64,000 nucleotides of DNA. Source: Klebsormidium nitens (Eukaryota; Streptophyta; Klebsormidiophyceae; Klebsormidiales; Klebsormidiaceae). The notes under the pieces are model-generated. The model was not told the DNA's origin, did no database searches, and saw nothing but the letters and a program-made list of their open reading frames with translations. Position numbers and translations under genes: made by a program. The DNA lies in the NCBI GenBank assembly GCA_000708835.1, contig DF237003.1, positions 169,275-233,274 on the forward strand. The letters are read 5' to 3'. This document shows, one piece after another, positions 1 to 11,379 of this stretch; position 1 is the first letter of the stretch, and the number at the start of each line of letters is the position of its first letter.

Positions 1-3000
1 AGCGAAGCTACGCCTCTAGGGCAGAGCGGGCAGCGGACTGGCAAAGAGTAGAGCGTTCAGATTTGTCGAAAATTCGGATGGAAGAAATAGAGATACACGA
101 CAGCGACGGATCCAACAGCACCACAAATTGGGCCAAGCGCCGCGGTTTCTTACTTTTTTGCTCCGGGGCCCCGTCTTCGGTCGGCCTCGTCGCACGCCTG
201 CAACAAAGGAAGGCAGATCTGAGTTCCATTTACCCTCTATATGCCAAGTCTAATCTGCTTCAAAGATTGCTGGGCCTCACGAAAGGATCATCTTCAACGA
301 GGAGCCACGATCACTGACAAGGAGCTGTGAACAACACGATACGACCGCGAGGCAGACGTTTGGGCAACACAGAGGAGGGACGATTGAGAGCACCGCGCGA
401 TGCAGTGAGAAGCAGTAACGTTTACCTCATCGTACGACCGGTAATAGTTCCCCTTGCCGTCCATGAACGGGTAGTTATGATACTTGGTGCGTGAACCTGC
501 ATTGGGAAGATGAAGAAGAAGTAAGATGGATTCGAAGTGGCTCTAAGATCCGAAGACTTACAATCAACTGCGCGTGAATCTCGGAGAGGATTGCGGGGAA
601 GAGGACATATAAGGTGGTTTGCTGCAAATCAGCTCAGACGTCTTGGTATAGAACCTACAGCTAATTATTAGGAGCGACTTACCTGGTGGACAATACTTGA
701 AGCCGTAACCTTCCATGTCCTTGCGCCAACATTCCCGCTCCGTCTCGGTCAATTCTGGAGAAGAGACACATGACGGTAAGCACTCGTGAAGAGCAATTCG
801 ATGCACTCAGAAAGGACAGACTTCTTTCGGCTCCAGCAACGCAACTGAAGCCGTTCTGACGATGAACAAGCATCGAAGACATAGATACGACCAGCTCATA
901 TAAGCACCGTCTCAAAGCAGGACAGAGTAGCTCATGCGCGGTCAAAGTGCTTTCTTCTATGTGGCTCCTGCTTCACAGCCTTTCAACCACAAAGCGACAA
1001 GACCGCAACTCTACGTGACTTCTGCTAATAAGTGCAGACTACAAGCAGTCCTATTGAGAAAAGGGCACTCCATCATTGAGATCCACATTTGCATGTTTCG
1101 AGTAATTTACGTTCACTGATCCCTGTCCCCGCGTCAAGCCCTCAGATGCGCCAGAAAGGGGCGATGGCAACTGAACGAAGCAAGTGCAATTGCGTGCAAA
1201 GTGCTTGACATTAGCGAGTGTGGGGACGAAAATCGCCGTATAGAAAAGGAGTTCAATAACAGATCCTAAAAGGCCATTGCCCGGGGGACGGCTGGGACTG
1301 GCTTGGTGATTAGGATGGGTGCTGGTACGAAGCGATTCGTTATATCTGCTGAGCTTCTAGTCAGATCTGTTGTACCGGGTACTTCCTTTCAAGTAATAGA
1401 TCCTCAAAAGCAGTAAAACTCACGGGATGCCTTTGTGACCAACATGTCGCTGCTGCGTATGCTTCCGATTGTGCGGACGGATTTGTCGCCAGAGTCGTCG
1501 CCAGTGTCCGATCCCTTCGGTTTCGTCGATTCCTTCGGTTTCGTCGGATCCAGGCGGGGAGGAGTGCCGGCCCCACTCTCGAGCTGCCGGATGATGTCGT
1601 CAAGGTCCTGACGATCGGAAGGCCCTCGGAGGCTTAGAATTACGAGTGAACCCTGAGGGTCGACCTCCAAACCGACAGATTCTGTCTACATTTCCCCAAT
1701 TTGTTTTTCATACTAACATACGTTGTCGAACATTTTTTCTCCCTTATCTTTTTCTGATTGATTACATCGCAATGATGGAGGGCTTGCGGGACAAATTACA
1801 GAACGACCGCTCGTAGAGTGCACTCAAGCCGCCCTTCGATTTCAAATCCAGATACCTCTGCAATACGGAAGCTCTAACGTTGAGCAATGTGCAAATGACT
1901 TTTTCGGAAAGGCATGTTGCGGAAAGTGGACAACCGTCGGAGCACAACCGGCGACGTCAGATGTCCTCACCTCAAGCAAGTCCCACTCGTCCTCAGTCTC
2001 CGTCTCTGACGTCTCCCCTTCGTCCGCGCTGACGTCAGCAGCTGACGAACCGGGCGCTGCCACTGCCGTCTCCCCTTCATCCGCGCTGACGTCGGCAGCT
2101 GACGTTTCAGGCCCTCCCAGTGACGTCTCCCCTTCGTCCGCGCTGACGTCGGCAGCTGACGTTTCGGACCCTCCCACTGACGTCTCCCCATCGTCCGCGC
2201 TGACGTCAGCAGCTGCTGTTTCGGGCCATGCCACCGCAGCCAGGTTGTTCCCCACCCCTTCTTCCAGGGGCGCACCGATTGCGCACCCCTCTCCCTCCTC
2301 CCTAGTTGCTCCCGTCTCAGAAGGGCCGTCTCCCTCTACGTCGCCAGCCGAGCTGCTAACGCTTTGCAGACTTTTGCGTCCAGCCTCGTTGTGTTTGGAA
2401 GAGCCGCCCTGCGCACCGCCTGCCGACACGCGTCTCCCGGAAAGGTTTGCGCCAGGCGGTGCGTATTGCTGGGGCGCAGTGTTACTGCCACCCGCTTGGT
2501 CCCCGGCTGAAGGCGAACCGTCCGTCAAGTATTCTTGACCGTCGGATCCACCCCCTGCGCTGTCTCCGCCTGCGGACGAGTTGTCCGGCAGCAAGGGGTC
2601 CGGTGCTGACTCGGAATTGAGGAGCTCGCGAAGGGCATCCACGACTCCCAGCACCCGTAGGCAGAGCGGCCAGCCGATGGCTTGATCGGCTTCGCCCCGC
2701 TGAAGTAGAAGAGTCAACATCTCGTCGACGGCTTTCTCAAGAAAACTCAAGCGAGCGGCTTCTTCGTCTGGGTCCGCCCGTCGATCGAGCAGGATCCTGC
2801 CGAAGTCCCGGCTGTACCAGAGTGGCCCGTTGCCGAGACTGACCTGCAGGGGAACCATCTTTAGCCCAGGGAGATGGGGTTGCTGCCAGGAAGGTCAATC
2901 AACGTCATGGTAACCCGACTTTCCAGCTTAGCTAGCTTTGCCTGAGCAAGGTTGCCACATAGCAGGCGACCTGATGCCAGCCAGAAGAGCGGAAGGGAAG

Positions 3001-6000
3001 GTGCCACGCAATACCGGTAACTCTCGTGTGACCTAACGGGCGTATGACCTAAGATACGAGCTCACCGGGCACCTCAAACTAAAAACCTAACCCAGATAAT
3101 CACCCGCTCCGCACCCCAACCCACCCTAACCACCATACCAACCCCACCCGTCCCCCGGGTGCCTTTCTTAAATCACACGGCTCTTAGCTCACACGACAGA
3201 TATCGGAGTTGGCACGCATCGTGTGGCATCAGGTAAATCAGAGAAAAAGTCTCTTTCGGTGCTTAGATTTCTCTCAGAGCTGGTGGCCAACCTACTTCAG
3301 AACTCATTTTTGGACCAAACACGACGACTGATGGAGATTGGACAATGAATGACAAAAAGAACTCCAACGTTCGCTGCCTCAGTCTTCTGAATCATTTTGA
3401 ACCTTTCGAACGAGTTGCCTTTTCCGTACCTGACAGGCGGTGAGCTCCCACAGGAGGTTTCGAAGCTCAAGCTTGATGGAGTTATCTTCGACCAGGAGGA
3501 ACAAAGAGGCGACAACCTGGACGAGGCCCCCGAGTTGGCGAGTGGCTCCACAGCGGTCACATCTTCCCTCGACCCCCATGTGACGTCCTAGAGACCGTTT
3601 CGTAACGGCCCTGCAATACGGTCTCGGCTCTTCATCCTTCGGAACGGGCCGCCGAATAAGAGCAATATCAGCACATGTACCGGCTCCTGTGTTGTCTGCC
3701 TGTACGCTGATCTCAGCAGGATCTTCGGTGGAGACGGCAGGCTCTTGACCGTGCATGCTTTGGGGACCCGCAAACTGGTCACCGTTCCCAAGGAAAGATT
3801 CGATGCTGTTTTCCTCCAAAGTCGCTGGCGGGAACAGGGTCGCAAATGGTGGAGCACCATCAAAGCACTCATGATCTGCAAGGCAAAAAGGGTGCACAAA
3901 TGCGGAAGCCAGTCGCCTTCAATTTGCTAGACTGAAAGGGAAGACGTGCTAGCCACCATACAGCCAGAGTAAGTGGAGGGGCTCTAAGAGGATCACTCAC
4001 TCAACCACAGAGGACAACAGGAATCGGCCTTTCTAGTGCAGAACTGGAGCAGTCTTTCCAAAAATGGAGCGCGCGGCAATCACTAGCTAATCTGTTGGCG
4101 ATCTGCAACTGAGGGGATGCACAACAGGAGGTGAGGACCTCCTAACAAGTCACTGCTGTCAAGTGAAGGATATTGTGGGTTACATTCCTTACTTGTAGAA
4201 AAGGATGGACGTGAAAAAGAAGACAATGATATGAATGAAAGGGTTTGCAGCCATTAGCGTGTGCTGATCTTCTCTGCAGTCATCCTGCACTCATTTTGCA
4301 TCTGGACAGGGAAACTTCTGGGATAGTTTACCTGTGTAGGCCGTGGTCAAGGGGTAGACTGGGGTCAAGGGGTTTAAGTTGTTGTAGACAAGTCGACGAT
4401 TGATAGTCCTGTCACGGGACATGGACGCCTCTTCTGACTGCTTTTGCAGCAATATTGACTCGCCTACATACACGATGACGAAGGTTATGAAAAGCTGTAT
4501 ACGGCAGAAGTTGAAAGGAGGAAAGTGCTCAAGAAACGTGCTGAACAGAGCCGCAAGCGCTGGACATTAGATAGGAGGTGAGGCTAGAGGCTGAACAGCG
4601 TCGCTCGAAATGCTCGAAATGTTAGTCAATTCAAGTTTCAGCTTGCCAGCAGGTGATTCGATGCTCTCTTTGATGATTCACAGTCCGGAAATGGTTGCCA
4701 GGGCTACTTGATTCCAAGCGCAGGCCTCAACTTGAAGCCTGCTCACCGGGGTACATGGATGGTAACAATAACGAGACGATTCGACGTTATCAAATATGAA
4801 CCTGCTGGAATGGACATGCACGGGAATGCATGTGGTGCTTGAGTACCGAAATATTTCCGGAAAACCTCACCAAACTGTGAATCTCAGAACGAACAAGAAA
4901 GAAAAAATTCTCTAAGCATCAGCTACAACCTGCATAAGATTCGAGATCATCACCTTTTGCAACTTTCGAAATTTTGGACTGGAGCTCCTTCGTAAAGTAT
5001 GACACAAGCTGAACTGTCGGCAACAGCAGAGGCTGCACGCCCGCATGACATGCATCAAAGAAGCCTGCTTACCAGTGACAGGGCCGTGAATGCCTCCGCC
5101 CACACCGCTGACGTTCCAGCCGTTGACGAAGGAATCATGCTTTTGGGATGCTTGCAACGAGCTGCCTGGTACATTTACTGTTGTAGCAAATGGGCTTTCA
5201 GGACTTGAATGGGTCAAGATGGACCCTCCCTCTGAATTATCTGGAAGCTGGTCCAGCGTACCTGTGGAGTAAAATGACATAGCTGATGCAAGGGCATTTT
5301 GAAGCCAATCAAGTTCCGAAATTGGTTACAGAAAACAGGCAGATGCCCTCAGATGTTGCTCTGTTCAAAGCTCTCAGAGATAGAGGCTGGTCGACTTAAG
5401 ATAGGAAGTCTTCCAATCCAGCAAGCTCTAACTGCGCTTCACAACTGTTGTAGCCTCAGCTGATACATGTTGATCTAGCGTAATAGAGTAGGTGTTGCTA
5501 GGGTTTGCTTGGCAGCAGATAAGGTTCAAAGCAGGGGAGCTGCATGTGCTTGAGAGCCAAGACTGGAACAAAGTCCAGTCTCCAGGTTCTACAGGGAGTG
5601 CACACTGCGTCCAGAGGACTGCTCCCCACCTTCTCTAAGCTGAATGTTGCTATAATTTCTTCTCAAGAGAAGAAGGAGACAAGCGGTTGCAGACACACAT
5701 GGCAGTGAGCCAAGAAACTCTTGCTGAAGTCTGAAGTCTGAAGTCTGAAGCTTGGCCCCTGAAAATATTCGGCATGTCGGAGTTGCCCTCGTGCAACATC
5801 AACAGTCAGTAGGATACACGTCAAGCGTTGTCAAATTGTCACCTTCTTGGCTTGTCCCTACTGCAGTCCTCTCATTCCAGGGGCGGTCAGATTGGATATT
5901 GGGCTGAGTATATGTTCCTGCAAACACAATTTGAAAGTGAGTGAACATCTGAAAGTTTTCGAAAGAATCTCATTTGTTGGCATAGATGGAAGTTTAAAGC

Positions 6001-7126
6001 GTGCACTCAAAAAGCCCCCTTCCAACAGGCCACGAACAGCGGTCAAACTAGCGCCCTCGAAAACAGGACTCTCTTCTCTGCCCTATTCACAAGGGTATCA
6101 GGTACTGATCCATAATAAGGGTCCAGAAAGGAGTTGATGGCGCAAGAGTAGGGCAGTTAGGTAACGGGTGTGCCAAGGGGGTGTATAGCAGAGTCCTTGC
6201 TAGGCCATAAAAGTATGCGTATCAGGACATATAAGGTGGTCTTGATAAGCCACAGAGCTCATCTAGCACTTGGTCCAGAGTCTCAGCACCTTGAAGGTAC
6301 TCTCCCACGGCTCTCCCACTTGTGTCCTGGGTCAGCGACCCAGAACCCTCCCCTACCTCCATTTCATCAGCTGGTTCATGCCCCTGCACAGAAGGTTCAC
6401 ACAAAGGCAGTGCATTATGATTGCTTGATTGCGCAACTACGCTGCGTCTTCAAGCTGAGATTGACCCTACATGAGGATCAGGGATGAGCACAAGAGATAG
6501 GTACACACAGCACCCGCTATTACGCAAGCCTTCGAGGGTGAAACTGTTAACTCTTTGCCAACACGGAAAAGGTGGTGTGCTCATCAAGCTCCTGTAAACC
6601 AATGCTGTGTTGGCTTTGGGCCCTACCCATAGAGATGGGGCCAGGATTGCACAACCAGAAGCAAGCATGTTAACTGCTTGTCAAGATGCCCTCCTACTCA
6701 GAGGCTCAGACCTGCAAATTCATCTTCTATCATGTATCCTGGAGCCACCAGCTCCCAAGTAGTCACCGTACATTGTTTCATTCTGGCGGCACAATTCAGC
6801 TATTGTGCTAGTGTGGTGATGCGCTTTTCTTCAAAGCGCACACTTACTTCAGCCAAAAGTGCGCCAAACCGTGCGCCTAGCCAAAGCTCGGTCGCCGTAG
6901 CAGCACACCCTTGAGGCACGGAGAGGAATGTCTCGACCTTTGCCTGCTCCTCCGGAGTAATCGTGTTGCATATGAGGATGCCCTGGTCGGGATCCTTCTT
7001 TAAGTGGGCCTTCATTCGCTGAGCACCCGTAGACTTAGCATTCCAAGAAACCCCACAGAAAATACACATGACATTCGCCCCATCACGGCGGAATAGCCGA
7101 CGTACTGGATCCGCTGGCATCCCCAT
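1..7126 (-). CDS. BED zinc-finger protein of unknown function (partial, multi-exon)
   Basis: Read right to left, twelve exons join with consistent phase: 7126-6848, 6383-6290, 5917-5843, 5261-5073, 4463-4332, 3875-3430, 2843-1971, 1685-1424, 754-683, 621-562, 496-426 and 197-154, about 865 residues. The gene continues past the left edge after a donor at 153. Residues about 1-60 form a BED-like zinc finger: Cys21-x2-Cys24, then His41 and Cys53, typical of plant BED proteins and hAT-transposase relatives that bind DNA. The middle has a Cys pair (CDRCG) followed by a mostly helical stretch. An acidic region then holds nearly four 19-residue repeats around AADVSADEGETS (about 2001-2215). The downstream exons are Cys/Tyr-rich (ECWRKD, YHNYPF) and match no family I know. 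The start is the first ATG of the BED exon; an upstream exon is possible. A simpler model would stop at 1404, but the GTGAGT donor at 1423 and matching phase favour continuation. Function is unknown; DNA binding is inferred from the BED finger only. Confidence 0.6.
2001..2215 (-). repeat. Tandem coding repeat, 57 bp unit (19 residues), about 3.7 copies
   Basis: Inside the large acidic exon of the BED-finger gene, the unit AADVSADEGETS plus seven variable residues recurs in frame. Neighbouring copies differ by few bases, so the expansion looks recent. The repeat adds acidic, probably disordered sequence. Confidence 0.8.
3024..3196. mobile_element. Short inverted-repeat element (MITE-like), copy 1, in an intron of the BED gene
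   Basis: The ends are imperfect inverted repeats of about 31 bp: TCGTGTGACCTAACGGGCGT on the left matches the reverse complement of the right end with a few mismatches. Each end holds an internal direct repeat (GACCTAA twice on the left). The centre is strongly strand-biased C/A-rich sequence with telomere-like CCTAACCC and CCGCTCCGCACCC. A second, diverged copy with the same core lies at 52895-53053. No clear target-site duplication was found and no coding capacity is present. Confidence 0.6.
5724..5750. repeat. 7-bp tandem repeat (CTGAAGT) x about 4
   Basis: A perfect CTGAAGT microrepeat inside an intron of the BED zinc-finger gene. It is a likely length polymorphism; no function is suggested. 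Confidence 0.9.
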
Positions 7127-8131
7127 GCTTCAAAACAAAGAAGAAAGGCCCAGATACTATGTTCTCTCAACGCTTGAGGGCTGCTTTCAAGGTTGATGAA
7201 GCTTTTGATCACGGACCACTTTGAGGGATTGAATCTGGGTACTACGTATGTGTAAATATCACTTCCTCGTACTCCCCCAGCCAAATGTCCACCAGACAAA
7301 TCCTCCAGGCTCCAGCTAACCAGTATGGAATGGACACTTGCAATGTAGGTCCGTACCAGTAGGTATATGAAATGCGCCCCAGCGGCCCCATGCACTGCAT
7401 GTGCATTTTCGGAAGTGGCCCCAGGACAGCCAGGCTACAGGACCCCACCGGTGACCCCGAAGGGGGGGGGGGCTTCGCCGAGCTGGCATGGCGACATACT
7501 TTCGCCGGTAGGTGCGTGACCATGTTGGTTACTGTTTCAATCATTGAACGCCGAAAGTTTGCCGAAGTTTTGACTGCAACCGTTGATTTGGTTCCGAGAC
7601 AGGCACGAGCCGTCCGATCTACTCCGACTCAATCCAAGGCGCCGGCGCGGCGAGAAGATGATACACTGAGTCCAGCTGAGCCCCGCGGTCTTCACGATGT
7701 TTTCATGCAACACTGCAATTGCATGCCCAAGCAATTTTGACCGTGCATGAGGCTGCGGCGCGGTGCACTGACTGCAACTGAGCTAGCAACATTGACTTGC
7801 TTGGCATCCGAGGGCTCAACACTCTGCTCGGGACCACGAGTGGTACGACCAGTAATTGCTGTAGTACAATGGCTAGAATGCAGCTTGAATCTATTTTTGA
7901 GTCCAAATGGCAATCTTATAAGTCCTCTGATCTTCCCATTTCTCATCCTCTCATCCTTCAATCCTCTGCCGCGCACACACCAACCCTGAACCAAATCCTA
8001 GAACCAGCACCAGCCCTCTCAGAGGTCCTTTCTGCTGCGCTACCAAAGCCAACATTCTCAGTGCGTCACTGTCTGCTGCCATCAACTTGTCTCAGCCTCG
8101 CTTGCAAACGCAAGTCCATCCAACAACAACG
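7127..8131. other. Divergent intergenic spacer between the BED gene and the small gene at 8132
   Basis: About 1 kb separates the two start codons, which point away from each other, so both 5' regions lie here. A run of ten G occurs near 7466. A CT/CA-rich leader of about 200 bp precedes the ATG at 8132. No clear TATA box or coding exon was recognised. Confidence 0.5.
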
Positions 8132-10057
8132 ATGGCGCGCACGAGCTTCCACGACCCCTCTTCCAGCGATGCGACCAGTGAGCCCAACCACGCTGAGATG
8201 CTCGACCTCCTAACGCGGAGGATCGAAGCAGTGGAACGTCAGCAGGCTGACGCTTCCGAAGCAGCTACCCCGCCTCCGGCGCCCGCGACCAGGCCTGCCG
8301 CGCGCACTGTGGAAGCAGAAGAGCTGCCGGGAGAGCAGCCTGCTGCTGCGCCGGGGCGCCCGATCACCAACAGGCTGCGGAAGCAACAGGACAAGCTGAA
8401 GGGAAGGGTGAGTGTCCAGGCCATGTCCCCTCTTGCTTTGCTCAATTCAGGATGAGAGAGCCCCTTGGTTTGTGATCATGCATAAGTTGGATGACTAGCG
8501 AAGGCATGCCAGCTGATGTAGAACTCTTCACAGCGCTGTGTCAAACACTGTCAGAGGAGCAGAGTCTGCTTCCAAAAGTGCACCAAATGGGTCTCCTGAG
8601 ATGTAAGTTAGAAAAGCAGCAAGACTACGAAGAGTATCTCCTTCCGTGATCTTCTGCTTCCGAGTATCTGAGGCTCTGTTCTGCTTGTGCATCAACATCA
8701 AGTGCCTGAGAACTCTGCCAGTATGTCAAGAGTCAAAAACGCTGCTCTATCTTCAAGAAGCTTCTCAGAATAGCAGCCCTGTATCTTGTCAGTGATTTGG
8801 AAGGTTGACGTTCTTTGTTGGCCTAGTGGAAGCCTCAGCATTCGACCTCAAGAACGAAGGTCCGTTGCAGCCACAACTGGGAATACGCATATTCGCCCAA
8901 GCCTAACAGTTCTCCCCATTTCTGTAGGGTGGCCACAAGCTCACCGACGCGGCGCAACGCGGCCAGGCCGACGCAGTTCATGCGCTTGTGAAGCATTACG
9001 TCAAGCTGTTCATTGCCTGCCAGGACTCCGTCCCGCAGACTCCTCGCTATGTTAAGGTGAGGATGTGAGCTTATCATCCACGTGTGATTTGTCCCATTTG
9101 AATTTCCCAACGTATTCCATGGTACTGACTGGGTTTGAAAAACGAGACCTGCGCGTGTGCTCCTGGAAGAATGACGCTTGAAGTCTTTTGGACAAGACCT
9201 TTGGATGATGTGAACGGAAAGAAATCCCTGTTTTAGCGTTCACATCGTTGGGAATGAGCCTATTTTTCGTTCTGGTCAGCATCTGTGCACCAGTGCAGAT
9301 AGCCCTGAATTGAATTGAGCGCCTCATTGAAATCATCCCTTTCTTCAGGCAGGTGACCAAATCTTTTGCTAGCTCCTGATATCCAAACAGCTCTTTCTTC
9401 GTGTTCCATCGTAGACCCCCAAGAGTATAGGTCCTTCATACGCGGCTTGCTCCCTTCGTGGTTTCTTCGTCCTGCTGGAATATGCTGTTCGATTGGACAA
9501 GCATCTTTAGAATCATCTTCTTTTTTGATTCTTTCCAGTTCTGTTTCAGAAACGCGCGCCCTACCTTACAAATAGTCAGCTCAGCGTCAGTCTGGGCCTT
9601 TCCAGAGACAGTGTCCTTTGCCACGTATTCAAATGGACCGTCTGTATGCCCTTTCGGGGTCCACTTTCTCGAATTGATGTTGCTGAAGGCTTCCTTCGAA
9701 ACCCCACAGCTTTGCCTTTTTAAAAGGAGGGCATCTCTTGTTCTCTTTGTCATTGACTCCCGATCGTCAGTTGGGCGCGCATTGCGACGTGGTTGAATCT
9801 GGCTCGTCCCGTTATGAATCTTGCAGCTTTTAACTAACAAATCCGTTAAGTTACGAGCACGGCGCTCGATACTTGCGGGGCCGTTTTGCTCGCCGTCAAT
9901 CCCATGCAGCCAGACGAGGCCTCTCTCTAGTGCTTAACATGCCTTGCTGTCGCCATCAAAGCGCTCGCTGACTATAAAAAGGTCTTTCTCCTCTTGCTAG
10001 GCCCGCGGCATCACCATGCGGCATGAGCGACCTGTGCAAGAAGACTGGCTTAATTGA
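8132..10057 (+). CDS. Small hypothetical protein, 153 aa, three exons
   Basis: Exons 8132-8407, 8928-9056 and 10001-10057 join in phase 0 at both junctions (donors GTGAGT and GTGAGG; acceptors TTCTGTAG and CTTGCTAG) and end at a TGA. The ATG at 8132 has a good context (AACGATGG). Residues about 20-45 are hydrophilic and possibly a short coiled coil. Residues 50-85 are Ala/Pro-rich and probably disordered. Exon 2 reads GGHKLTDAAQRGQADAVHAL and onward and looks helical, with two Cys/Gln-rich turns. No signal peptide or membrane segment is visible and I do not recognise the family. The 944-bp second intron contains a 134-codon antisense open frame (9840-9436) that I cannot assign. It converges with the ankyrin gene at 11380. 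The regular splice phases support a real gene; function is unknown. Confidence 0.5.
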
Positions 10058-11379
10058 TCAACGGCTAGAGGTCAACAGAAGTTGGTTTTGACGTTGGGTA
10101 GGAAGCGTAGTCTGTTGTCAGGCGTCCGCGGTGTATAAAACTTGTGGAATTGTGTGGTAGTTCTTGAATAAACGGTTCAGGGTGAGGGCAGCTTGCTCAA
10201 CATCGTGATCGTGATCCTTTGGAACCGTCAATTCTCTTGTTGGTCGTTTTTCGTTTGATCCGTATAGTCGTCACACTCGCATACACGTCATCTCAATGAC
10301 ACGATCATACATTATAGTTCACATGTCCGTTGCAATGAGAATAAATGATTGGGTGATCTGCGCAGATCTGAAAATCGTGCATTCTATAAAAACTGCCAAT
10401 GATTCGTGTATGCCTCATGTAGTTCCGAAGTTCGTCGAAGGCCAACCGCATGAACAGGTATCGGTGCCATACGCCTCGTGCCGCATGACCTTTCATGTTC
10501 ATGTTCTTCCTAAAATGTGCATGATGGCATCAGCGAGTCAGATGACCTTCGAGTCGCATTGCCAACACTGTCAGATCTGCAAAGCTGCTGATGAGATCGT
10601 CTGTGACTCATAGCCGCTGAGCTCGCGAAGGACTGTCGTTTGAATGGATTCCATGCACTGCAATGTGAAAGTTTGGCTCCGGCGACCAGCGTAAATTTGC
10701 GCGGCTGGTGTCTGGTCGCAGAGACGTTACGGATCACAGGGAGCTGCAGTGACTGAAGAATTGCACGCTGCACCAAATGCTTCCGATCTTCGCCTACGTG
10801 AAAAATACTAGGGCTTTACTCTTAAAAAAGATGATCGCCAGAGCTCAGAGCAATCGACAACACCCGGCCCAAGAGCGGGCGCAACCAAGCTCGTTTGTGC
10901 ATATCAGAAACCGGCCCAGATTACATGCATATATCAGATTTACTATGTGTATGAGTTACTCGGAGACCTGCCGTCTGCTTTGCGTGGTCGGAATCATCAG
11001 TGTGTTGCTGACACAAGATACCCTCGGATTGGAGCTCTTCAAGCGGCAGCTGGAAAATACTCAGACGCAAGGATATCGGCCCGTTGCATGAATGGTGTCG
11101 ACTCAGCCTGAAGGAGGCCAGAGACCTAGAACAGAGCCCCATAGACAATTACGGATTGCCCTCACAATTTCTGACACCTGTCCCAGCCTGCGCTCTAACA
11201 GAGGTATTTTTGTTCTGACAAGCTAGTGACATTGAGTTTTCAGTGCTTATCGATTCATTGATCCGCTTCATGGTTCTACGCGCAAAGCTTCAACAGTGAC
11301 GAGGGCCTAACGAGCACTCGTTAGGCGCTAACTAACACCCAATCGTCGCATACGTCAGGATATTCTGGATTACGCTCTG
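10058..11379. other. Convergent intergenic spacer, CATG-rich
   Basis: This region separates the 3' ends of the small gene (+) and the ankyrin gene (-). Between about 10280 and 10540 the tetramer CATG is frequent (CACATGTCC, CTCATGTAG, GCATGAAC, TTCATGTTCATG). Open frames here are short, lack splice-site support and are not called. Confidence 0.4.
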
